From NCBI GenBank assembly GCA_033764095.1, contig JANRJF010000157.1, positions 1-40,847 on the forward strand: a DNA stretch of 40,847 bases, written 5' to 3'. Of the stretch, positions 32,790 through 39,943 are shown one piece after another. The DNA is from JBDTMT01 sp033764095. GTDB taxonomy: Bacteria > Desulfobacterota > Binatia > HRBIN30 > CADEER01. The stretch's first letter is position 1. Every line of letters begins with the position of its first letter. The position numbers were made by a program, and so were the translations under genes. The notes under the pieces are model-generated. The model had not been told where the DNA came from. It saw only the letters and a list, made by a program, of their open reading frames with translations, and searched no databases.

Positions 32790-34591
32790 ACGCCCCGCAC
32801 TCGACGCCGGTCGCCGACGCCGCGGCGCTCGCCGCCGCCTACGCGCACTGCCAGCGCATCGCGACGACGCACTACGAGAACTTCACCGTCGGCTCGTGGC
32901 TGCTGCCGCGCCGCCTGCGCCGGCCGCTGGCGGCGATCTACGCCTTCGCGCGCCTGGCCGACGACTTCGCCGACGAGGGCGACGCAGGCCCGGCCGAGCG
33001 CCTGGCCAAGCTCGACGCCTGGGAGGCGCAGCTGATCGCCTGCTACGCCGGACGCGCCACCCATCCGGTCTTCCTCGCCCTGGCCGACACCGCGCGCCGC
33101 TTCGCCATTCCCATCGAGCCGTTCCAGCGCCTGCTGACCGCCTTCCGCCGCGACGCCGCGTTCGCCCCGTTCGCCGACTTCGACAGCGTACTCGACTACT
33201 GCGCGCATTCCGCCGCGCCGGTCGGCCATCTGGTGCTGGCGCTGTTCGGCTACGACGACGCGGAGCGCCGCGCGCTCGCCGACCGGATCTGCATCGGCCT
33301 GCAGCTCGCCAACTTCTGGCAGGACGTGGCGGTCGACGCGGCGCGCGGGCGCGCCTACCTGCCGCTCGACCGCCTGCAGGCGCACGGCCTGACACTCGCC
33401 GACCTGCGCGACGGCACGCGGCACACGGCGCTGCGCGCGCTGCTGCGCGCCGAGGTCGACCGCGCCCGCACCCTGCTCCTCGAGGGCCTGCCGCTCGCCG
33501 AGCGCGTCGCGCCGCGCCTCGGCCGCGAGGTGCGCCTCTTCGCCTGGGGCGGCCTGGCGATTCTCGCCCGCATCGAGGCGCAGGACTACGACGTGTGCCG
33601 GCGCCGCCCGACCGTGCCGCGCAGCGAGCACGCGACGCTGATCCTGCGCGCGCTGCTGCGCCCGACGCCGCCGCCGCGATTGCTCGGCGCGCCGCCGCTC
33701 GACCCCGTCGTTCCGGCGCGCCGCGACGCGGCGCTGCAGGCGGACTACGAGTACTGCGCCGAGATCACCCGCCGCAGCTCCAGCAACTTCTACTACGCCT
33801 TCCACCTGCTGCCGCCGGCGCGGCGGGCCGCGCTGTGCGCCGTCTACGCCTTCTGCCGCTTCGTCGACGACGTCGCCGACGACGTCGCGCAACGCGACCC
33901 CGAGGCGCTGCTGGGGCGCTGGCGCGACGAGCTGGGCCGCGTCTACCGCGGCGCGCCGACCCACCCAATCGGCCGCGCCCTGGCCGACGCGGCGCGGCGC
34001 TTCCCGCTCGCCGAGCGACACTTTGCCGACCTGATCCGCGGCGTCGAGCTCGATCTCACCCGCCGCCGCTACGCCAGCTTCGAGGAGCTGCACGAGTACT
34101 GCTACCTGGTCGCGTCAACGGTCGGGCTGCTCTGCATCGAGATCTTCGGTCATCAGCACGCCAGTGCGCGCGACTACGCCACCGATCTCGGCGTCGCCTT
34201 TCAGCTCACGAATATTCTGCGCGACGTCACCGAGGACGCGGCGCGCGGGCGCATCTACCTGCCGCTCGACGATCTGCGGCGTTTCGACTGCGCGGAGGCC
34301 GACCTGCTTGCCGGCCGGTACTCGCCGCGCGTCGGCGCGCTGCTCGCCTTCGAGTGCGGCCGCGCCCGCGCCTACTACCTGCGCGCCGCCGGCGCATTGG
34401 CCGCCGAGGACCGCGCCGCGCTCGCACCAGCCGAGGCGATGCGGCTGATCTACCAGCGCCTGCTGCGGCGCATCGAGGCGCGCCACTTCGACGTATTCGG
34501 CGCCACCAAGATCACCCTGCCGCGCTACGAGAAGGTGACCCTGGCGCTGACCGCCTGGGGGCGTGCCCAGCTGGCGGGGCTGCAGGCGTGA
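32786..34591 (+). CDS. Fused HpnC-HpnD squalene/presqualene synthase
   Basis: A single 601-residue open frame containing two trans-isoprenyl diphosphate synthase-like domains. Residues 1-300 resemble HpnC: an aspartate-rich motif near ADDFADE (about 58-64), then LANFWQDVAVDAARGRAYLP. Residues 316-601 resemble HpnD: ADYEYCAEITRRSSSNFYYA, FVDDVADD (about 362-369) and QLTNILRDVTEDAARGRIYLP. HpnD makes presqualene diphosphate from two farnesyl diphosphates and HpnC converts it to hydroxysqualene, which HpnE reduces. Most organisms have separate genes; here no stop or start separates the halves and a proline-rich linker (about 285-315) joins them. The gene overlaps both neighbours (ATGA with shc, GTGA with hpnE). 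A fusion allows channelling of presqualene diphosphate. Confidence 0.9.
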   Translation: MNAPHSTPVADAAALAAAYAHCQRIATTHYENFTVGSWLLPRRLRRPLAAIYAFARLADDFADEGDAGPAERLAKLDAWEAQLIACYAGRATHPVFLALADTARRFAIPIEPFQRLLTAFRRDAAFAPFADFDSVLDYCAHSAAPVGHLVLALFGYDDAERRALADRICIGLQLANFWQDVAVDAARGRAYLPLDRLQAHGLTLADLRDGTRHTALRALLRAEVDRARTLLLEGLPLAERVAPRLGREVRLFAWGGLAILARIEAQDYDVCRRRPTVPRSEHATLILRALLRPTPPPRLLGAPPLDPVVPARRDAALQADYEYCAEITRRSSSNFYYAFHLLPPARRAALCAVYAFCRFVDDVADDVAQRDPEALLGRWRDELGRVYRGAPTHPIGRALADAARRFPLAERHFADLIRGVELDLTRRRYASFEELHEYCYLVASTVGLLCIEIFGHQHASARDYATDLGVAFQLTNILRDVTEDAARGRIYLPLDDLRRFDCAEADLLAGRYSPRVGALLAFECGRARAYYLRAAGALAAEDRAALAPAEAMRLIYQRLLRRIEARHFDVFGATKITLPRYEKVTLALTAWGRAQLAGLQA

Positions 34592-35934
34592 GCCGCGTCG
34601 TCGTCATCGGCGGCGGCTTTGCCGGCCTCGCCGCCGGCGTCGCGCTGGCCGCGCGCGGCCTGGCCCCGCTGGTGCTCGAAGCGCGCCCGCATCTCGGCGG
34701 CCGCGCCCGCTCGTTTCTCGACGCCGAGAGCGGCGAGCGGGTGGACAACGGCCAGCACGCGATGATGGGCTGCTACGCCCACACCCTCGCCTTCCTCGAA
34801 CGCATCGGCGCCAGCGCCAAGCTGGTGCGGCAGCGCAACCTGCGCGTTGCCATGGCGCACCGCGAGCACGGCGACGGGGTGATCGCCGGCGCGCCGCTGC
34901 CGAGTCCGCTGCACATGGCCGCCGGTGTGCTCGGGTATCGCCTGCTGAGCCGGCGCGAGCGGCTCGACGCGCTGCGCGCCGGGCTGCACATCCTGCGCCG
35001 CTACCGCCGGCGCGATCCCGGCCTGGCGCACACCACCGTCGCCGCACTGCTCGCCGCGCTCGGCCAGAGCGACAACGCGCAGGCGTGCTTCTGGAACCCG
35101 GTCGCGGTGGCGACGCTGAACGAGACCCCGGCGCGCGCCGCCGCCCTGCCCTTTGCCGCGGTCCTGGCGCGCGCCTTCTTCGGCAAGCGACGCGATGCGC
35201 AGTTCGTCCTGCCGGCCAGCGACCTGACCGAGCTCTACACCGACGACGCCCAGCGCTTCATCGAGGCGCGCGGCGGCCAGGTGCGGACGCGCGCCGCGGT
35301 GGCGGAATTGGACGTGCGCGACGAACGGGTGAGCGCCCTGCGCATGCGCGACGGCAGCCGCCTGGCGGTCGCCGCCTGCATCGTCGCGCTGCCGCCGCGG
35401 GCGCTGGCGGTGTTGCTCCCGGAGAGCCTGCGCGCCACCGAACCGCTCGGCCGGCTGGACGACTTCGCCACGTCGCCGATCGTGTCGGTCCACCTGTGGC
35501 TCGATCGCGCCGTGCTGGCGCATCCGTTCCTCGGCTGCATCGGCACGCACACCCAGTGGTTCTTCAACCGCAGCGCACTGGTCAGCGCGACGGCCGACGG
35601 CGGGCAGCGGCTGAGCGCGGTGATCAGCGCCGGACACGAGATCGTCGAGTGGCCGAGCGAGACGATCGCAGCGACGGTGATCGAGGATCTGCGTACGCTG
35701 CTGCCGGCGGCGCGCGGCGCCACCGTGACCCGTTCCGTCGTGGTGAAGGAAAAACAGGCCACCATCTCGACCACCCCCGAGGCGGAACGACGCCGGCCGC
35801 CGGCCGAAACCGCCGTCGCGAACCTGTGGCTGGCCGGCGACTGGACCGCCACCGGCCTGCCGCCGACCATCGAGAGCGCCGTGCTCAGCGGCCACCGCGC
35901 GGCGGACTTGCTCACGCTCGAACAGGCAGCATAG
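34588..35934 (+). CDS. hpnE: Hydroxysqualene dehydroxylase HpnE
   Basis: A 448-residue FAD-dependent amine-oxidase-fold enzyme starting GTG and overlapping the hpnCD stop by four bases. The dinucleotide-binding motif VVIGGGFAGLAAG lies at residues 4-16. The second glycine region is HLGGRARSF, and the FAD C-terminal motif is LWLAGDWTATGLPPTIESAV. HpnE reduces hydroxysqualene to squalene in the HpnC/D/E pathway. With the fused HpnCD it makes the complete squalene-forming set in two genes. hpnH follows after 9 bases. Confidence 0.93.
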   Translation: MSRVVVIGGGFAGLAAGVALAARGLAPLVLEARPHLGGRARSFLDAESGERVDNGQHAMMGCYAHTLAFLERIGASAKLVRQRNLRVAMAHREHGDGVIAGAPLPSPLHMAAGVLGYRLLSRRERLDALRAGLHILRRYRRRDPGLAHTTVAALLAALGQSDNAQACFWNPVAVATLNETPARAAALPFAAVLARAFFGKRRDAQFVLPASDLTELYTDDAQRFIEARGGQVRTRAAVAELDVRDERVSALRMRDGSRLAVAACIVALPPRALAVLLPESLRATEPLGRLDDFATSPIVSVHLWLDRAVLAHPFLGCIGTHTQWFFNRSALVSATADGGQRLSAVISAGHEIVEWPSETIAATVIEDLRTLLPAARGATVTRSVVVKEKQATISTTPEAERRRPPAETAVANLWLAGDWTATGLPPTIESAVLSGHRAADLLTLEQAA

Positions 35935-35943
35935 GAGACTCGC

Positions 35944-36960
35944 GTGCGATTCCCGCTCCATATCGTCACCGACATGATGCGCTGGCAGGCGCGTAACTGG
36001 TGGCGCGGCAACAACCGCTACCCGTACGTGCTGATGCTCGAGCCGCTGCACACCTGCAACCTCGCCTGCGTCGGCTGCTCGCCGGAGCGCTACAGCGGCG
36101 ACCTGAAGGACCGCCTCTCGCTGGCCGACTCGCTGCGCGCCGTCGACGAGGCGGGCGCGCCGGTGGTGTCGATCTGCGGTGGCGAGCCGACCATCTATCC
36201 GGAGCTCGCCGAGCTGGTCGACGGCATCATCGCCCGCAAGCGCCACATCTACCTGTGCACCAACGGCATCCTGCTGGAGCGATTCTTCAAGCGCGGCACG
36301 CCGCACCGGCGCCTGTCGATCAACGTCCACCTCGACGGCCTGCGCGACACGCACGATTTCGTCGTCCGCCGCGCCGGGGTCTTCGACACCGCCATCGAGA
36401 TGATCCGCGAGGGCAAACGGCGCGGCTACTCGATGTGCACCAACACCACCATCTACCGCGAGACCGACATGGCCGAGATCGAAGCCATGTGCGCGCAGCT
36501 CACCGGGCTCGGCGTCGACGGCATCCTGCTCGCTCCCGGCTACCGCTACGAGAAGGTCAGCGGCGACCACTTCATGTACCGCGACGAGATCCACCAGAAG
36601 TTCCAGCGCGTGCTGCAGCTCGCCGAGCGCTACCCGATCTCGTCGACGCCGCTGTTCCTGCAGTTCGCCGCCGGTAAGCGCGATTACCCCTGCACGCCGT
36701 GGGGTAATCCGACCCGCACGCCGAAGGGCTGGAAGGGCCCCTGCTACCTGATCGAGGACAAGCTCTACGGCTCGTGGCAGGAATTCTGGAACGGCGTCGA
36801 CTGGTCCTACTGGGAATCGCGCCAGGACCCGCGCTGCCAGAACTGCCTGATGCACTCCGGCTTCGAGCCGTCGGTGATGCGCCAGCTCGGCGAGCAGCCG
36901 TCGGACGTGATGACGATGGCGAAGTGGATGCTGTCGCGGCCTTCCTCTTCCCCGCTCTGA
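35944..36960 (+). CDS. hpnH: Adenosylhopane synthase HpnH (radical SAM)
   Basis: A 338-residue radical SAM enzyme starting GTG, with GGAG 8 bases upstream. The iron-sulfur cluster cysteines are Cys38, Cys42 and Cys45 in CNLACVGC. The glycine-rich ICGGEPTIYPEL region follows, and a second cysteine group lies toward the C-terminus (CTPWGNPTRTPKGWKGPCY, then CQNCLMHSGFEPS). HpnH adds the 5'-deoxyadenosyl group to diploptene, giving adenosylhopane, the substrate of HpnG. It is the last gene of the operon; its stop is followed at once by the left arm of a palindromic element that probably ends the transcript. Confidence 0.95.
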   Translation: MRFPLHIVTDMMRWQARNWWRGNNRYPYVLMLEPLHTCNLACVGCSPERYSGDLKDRLSLADSLRAVDEAGAPVVSICGGEPTIYPELAELVDGIIARKRHIYLCTNGILLERFFKRGTPHRRLSINVHLDGLRDTHDFVVRRAGVFDTAIEMIREGKRRGYSMCTNTTIYRETDMAEIEAMCAQLTGLGVDGILLAPGYRYEKVSGDHFMYRDEIHQKFQRVLQLAERYPISSTPLFLQFAAGKRDYPCTPWGNPTRTPKGWKGPCYLIEDKLYGSWQEFWNGVDWSYWESRQDPRCQNCLMHSGFEPSVMRQLGEQPSDVMTMAKWMLSRPSSSPL

Positions 36961-36961
36961 A

Positions 36962-37074
36962 AAGGAGGGCCAGGGGGGATTTCCCACTGCTCTTTGCAGA
37001 TCCGCGCACGTGCGCAACTGATTGCGAAGATCCTTTTTGAAAATCCCCCCTCACCCCCCTTCTTCGAAGGGGGG
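36962..37074. repeat. Palindromic element (family D, CCCCCC words) between convergent hpnH and P450
   Basis: Left arm 36962-36982 and right arm 37041-37061 pair imperfectly over about 21 bases, including GGGGGGATTT with AAATCCCCCC. The right side is two 9-base words, CCCCCCTCA (37045-37053) and CCCCCCTTC (37054-37062). CCCCCCTTC then forms a 9-bp perfect hairpin with GAAGGGGGG (37066-37074). The element begins 2 bases after the hpnH stop and reaches into the last codons of the P450 gene, so it likely serves as a shared 3' end. Confidence 0.85.
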
Positions 37075-38256
37075 AATGCGGACGCGCAGCTCGTCCAGCC
37101 CCCGAAACGGGCCGCGCAGATGCCAGCGCAGCGGTGCCGCAAGTGCCAGACGCGGGCAGCGGCGGACCAGCGCCGACAGCATCGCCTCGGCCTCGTTGCG
37201 CGCCAGCGAGGCGCCGAGGCAGTAGTGCGGCCCGTAGGCGAACGACAGCGCCGGCGGCGCCTCGGGGCGCGGACGGAATTCGTCGGGCTCGGCGTAGACG
37301 GCGGGATCGCGATTCGCCGCTGCCAGGTAGATCAGGATCGGCTCGTACGGACCGATCGTCTCGCCGCCGACGCTCACCGGCTCGAGCGGGATGCGGACGA
37401 CGAACAGCGTCGGCGTCTCGTAGCGCAGGAACTCGGCGATCACATCGGCGACCGCCCACTCGCCGGCGACGACGCGCGCGTAACGCAGCGGGTCGCGCAA
37501 CAGGACCGACAGGCCGTTGCTGAACAGGTCCCGCGTGGTGCGGTGGCCAGCGGAGTAGAGCGTCGCGGCGAGTGACAGCAGCTCGACGCGGCTCAGCCGC
37601 TCGCCGTCCTCCTCCGCCGCCAGCAGCGCCGAGAGCAGGTCGTCGCCAGGCCGCCGGCGGCGTTCGTCGAGCAATGCGCCGAGGTAGGCGTGAAACGCTT
37701 CCGACGCTGGCAGGGCGCGAGCGCGATCGGCGTCGCTGAGCTCGACGCCGAGCAGCGGCGCGACGGCGTCGCTCCATGCCGTGAGCTGATCGCGGTCGGC
37801 GCTCGGTACGCCGAGCAGCTCGGAGATCACCAGCGACGGGACCTGGTGCGCGAAGCTGGCCAGGAGATCGATGCGCGAGTCGTCCGCCAGCTCGTCGAGC
37901 AGGCGCGCGGCGGTGGCGGCGATCCACGGCAGCAGATCGGCGACGCGGCGCGGCGTGAATGCCTTCGACACCAGACCGCGCACGCGGGTGTGGTCGGGCG
38001 GGTCGAGGAAGTTGATGCGATGGCTCATCTCGTCGCGCGCCGCGCCGGGCGGCAGGCTGGCGAGATAGCGCTGGGCGATCGGACCTGAGGCGGCGCCGCG
38101 CTGGCGGAACACCTCCATTGCCGCCTGGTAGCCAGTCACCGCCCAGAAGCCGCTCTCCAGCCGCACCACCGGCGCGATGCGGCGCAGCGCAGCCAGACGC
38201 GGATAGGGATCGTCGAGGCCGACGAGGTCGGTGGGCGAGAAGTCGATGCGCGCCAT
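37051..38256 (-). CDS. Cytochrome P450
   Basis: A 401-residue soluble bacterial P450. The heme-ligand loop is FAYGPHYCLGASLAR with Cys346. The K-helix ExxR is EFLR (275-278). The I-helix oxygen-activating site reads AGHRTTRD (236-243). The threonine is kept, but Arg239 stands where an acid normally completes the acid-alcohol pair. SHRINFLDPPDHTRVRGLVS matches the family near the N-terminus. The ATG at 38256 has no clear ribosome-binding site. The last residues, PPFEEGG and the stop, are encoded by the palindromic element described nearby. The partner ferredoxin and the substrate are not in the window; steroid, hopanoid or hydrocarbon substrates are only guesses. Confidence 0.93.
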   Translation of the reverse strand: MARIDFSPTDLVGLDDPYPRLAALRRIAPVVRLESGFWAVTGYQAAMEVFRQRGAASGPIAQRYLASLPPGAARDEMSHRINFLDPPDHTRVRGLVSKAFTPRRVADLLPWIAATAARLLDELADDSRIDLLASFAHQVPSLVISELLGVPSADRDQLTAWSDAVAPLLGVELSDADRARALPASEAFHAYLGALLDERRRRPGDDLLSALLAAEEDGERLSRVELLSLAATLYSAGHRTTRDLFSNGLSVLLRDPLRYARVVAGEWAVADVIAEFLRYETPTLFVVRIPLEPVSVGGETIGPYEPILIYLAAANRDPAVYAEPDEFRPRPEAPPALSFAYGPHYCLGASLARNEAEAMLSALVRRCPRLALAAPLRWHLRGPFRGLDELRVRIPPFEEGG

Positions 38257-38358
38257 GACGGTGTGGGTTGCATGCCGCGTCGGCACCGGCTTGTACAGCC
38301 GGCGATTGCGTTCGGCGGGCGGCGGTGCCTGAAGTGCGCATGGACCTCGGGAGGATCG

Positions 38359-38817
38359 ATGCCGACCATGACGCTGCAGCAGCTCAGCGACCGCCTGGAG
38401 ATCGACGACCTGCTCACCCGCTACGCGACGACGCTCGACGCCAAGGACTGGGACGCGTGGGCGGACTGCTTCACGCCCGACGCGCACATCGACTACACCG
38501 CCGCCGGCGGCATCAAGGGGACGCTCGCCGAGGTGAAGGAGTGGCTGTCGAGCGTCATGGCCGGCTTCCCGATGACCCAGCATCTGGTCACCAACAAGGT
38601 GGTGAGCATCGACGGCGATCGCGCCACCTGCCAGTCGGCGCTGATCAACCCGATGGGCCTGCCCGACGGCGACGGCATGATGCTGTGGATCGAGGGCGGC
38701 TACTATCGCGACCAGCTGCGGCGCACCGCCGCCGGCTGGCGCATCGCCGAGCGCATCGAGCAGCCGACCTTCTCCACCCGCCGCCACCGCCTGATCGCGC
38801 GCACGCTGGCGCTCTGA
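38359..38817 (+). CDS. NTF2-like / SnoaL-type protein
   Basis: A 152-residue protein of the NTF2-like cone fold. GGGAGG lies 5 bases before the ATG at 38359. The family pattern appears as IDDLLTRYATTLDAKDWDAW, then FTPDAHIDYTAAGG, a central PMTQHLVTNKVVSIDGDRAT and the late GYYRDQLRRTAAGWRIAERI. Members include dehydratases, isomerases, ring-hydroxylating dioxygenase small subunits and polyketide cyclases. The specific activity cannot be assigned. There is no signal peptide, so it is cytoplasmic. It is divergent from the P450 gene with a 102-base gap and is followed by the HEAT-repeat gene after 7 bases. Confidence 0.82.
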   Translation: MPTMTLQQLSDRLEIDDLLTRYATTLDAKDWDAWADCFTPDAHIDYTAAGGIKGTLAEVKEWLSSVMAGFPMTQHLVTNKVVSIDGDRATCQSALINPMGLPDGDGMMLWIEGGYYRDQLRRTAAGWRIAERIEQPTFSTRRHRLIARTLAL

Positions 38818-38824
38818 CGGCGCG

Positions 38825-39808
38825 ATGACGGCGCGCCGCAAGCAGCTCGAAGCGGAGCTCGCCGCGCTGGCGCGCTGGCGCGACGACGCCAGCAGCGCCG
38901 AGGCGCGGACGGCGCTGCGTGCCGCGCTCGGCGGCCGCTCGAGCCATCTCGCCGCCGCGGCGGCGGAGATCATCGCCGCGCACGAGCTCGCCGACTGCAC
39001 CGAGGCGCTGGTCAAGGCGTTCGACCGCCTGCTGATCGACCCGGTGAAGACCGACCCCGCCTGCGCCGGCAAGGCGGCGATCGCCGACGCGCTCTACCGC
39101 ATCGGCGCGCCGGAGGCGGGCGTCTACCTGCGCGGCATCCACCACGTGCAGATGGAGCCGGTGTGGGGCGGCAAGGCCGACACCGCCGTCGGCCTGCGCA
39201 GCACCTGCGGCCTGGCGCTGGTGCGCATACACTACCACGACTACCTGAACGAGCTCGCCGAGCTGCTCGCCGACGCCGAGGCCCCGGCGCGCCGGGTCGC
39301 GGCGCAGGCGCTGGCCTACAGCGAGAATCCGGCGGCCATGCCGCTGCTGCGCCTCAAGGCGCTGAGCGGTGACGCCGATCCGCAGGTACTGGGCGAGTGC
39401 CTGCTGGCCCTGCTGCGCATCGCGCCGAGCGAGGCGGTGCCGTTCGTGGCGCGCTTTCTCGACAAGCCGGACGGCGAGATCGCCGACGCCGCGGCGCTGG
39501 CGCTCGGCACGGCGCGCGCCGCCGGCACGCTGGCGGTGCTCACCGAGTGGTGGGAGCGGACGCTCAACCCCGAGCGGCGGCGCAGCGCCCTGCTGGCCAT
39601 CGCGTTGCTCAAGCACGACGAGGCGATCGCCTACCTGCTCGCGCACGTGCGCGAGTCTGCGCCGCTGCACGCCGGCGCCGCGATCGAGGCGCTGGCGGTG
39701 TACCGGCATGACCCGCGGCTGCGCGAGCAGGTATCTTCGGCCGTCGAGGCGCGTGCCGACGCCAAGCTGCGCCGGGCTTTCAGCGACGCGTGGGACGGCA
39801 AGCGTTGA
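38825..39808 (+). CDS. HEAT-repeat protein
   Basis: A 327-residue helical-repeat protein. From about residue 35 onward there are paired helices of HEAT/PBS-lyase type, for example LAAAAAEIIAAHELADCTEA, then ELAELLADAEAPARRVAAQALAY, AADADPQVLG-like turns and EIADAAALALGTARAAGTLA. No catalytic domain or export signal is seen, so it is probably a cytoplasmic scaffold or binding protein. The ATG at 38825 lies 7 bases after the NTF2-like gene and both are probably one operon. The stop codon (39806-39808) lies inside the left arm of the palindromic element that follows. Confidence 0.8.
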   Translation: MTARRKQLEAELAALARWRDDASSAEARTALRAALGGRSSHLAAAAAEIIAAHELADCTEALVKAFDRLLIDPVKTDPACAGKAAIADALYRIGAPEAGVYLRGIHHVQMEPVWGGKADTAVGLRSTCGLALVRIHYHDYLNELAELLADAEAPARRVAAQALAYSENPAAMPLLRLKALSGDADPQVLGECLLALLRIAPSEAVPFVARFLDKPDGEIADAAALALGTARAAGTLAVLTEWWERTLNPERRRSALLAIALLKHDEAIAYLLAHVRESAPLHAGAAIEALAVYRHDPRLREQVSSAVEARADAKLRRAFSDAWDGKR

Positions 39809-39879
39809 TTCACCACCACGACACCACGGCACAACGGCTTTCGTTGTGTCGTTGTGTCGGGGTGCCGTGGTGGTGAATC
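39807..39879. repeat. Imperfect palindrome built of 8-bp words (family E, CACCACGG words)
   Basis: The outer arms GATTCACCACCACG (39807-39820) and CGTGGTGGTGAATC (39866-39879) pair over 14 bp. Left words CACCACGA, CACCACGG and CACAACGG begin at 39814, 39822 and 39830. Right words CGTTGTGT, CGTTGTGT, CGGGGTGC and CGTGGTGG begin at 39842, 39850, 39858 and 39866. The stop codon of the HEAT-repeat gene overlaps the left arm. Confidence 0.88.
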
Positions 39880-39881
39880 GA

Positions 39882-39918
39882 AATGAAAACGGCCGGCACG
39901 GAGAACCCGTGCCGGCCG
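39882..39918 (-). terminator. glnA: Intrinsic terminator of glnA
   Basis: CGGCCGGCACGG (39890-39901) and CCGTGCCGGCCG (39907-39918) pair perfectly (12 bp) around a 5-base loop. On the minus strand the stem is followed by TTTTCATTT, a U-rich tail. It begins 25 bases after the glnA stop. Confidence 0.85.
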
Positions 39919-39943
39919 CTGAAGCGAAGCTACCCGCGCCGAA

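Noticed and set aside
34525..37017. 830-codon minus-strand open frame opposite hpnE and hpnH
   Set aside because: It is the antisense of two genes with unmistakable family motifs and carries no motif of its own.
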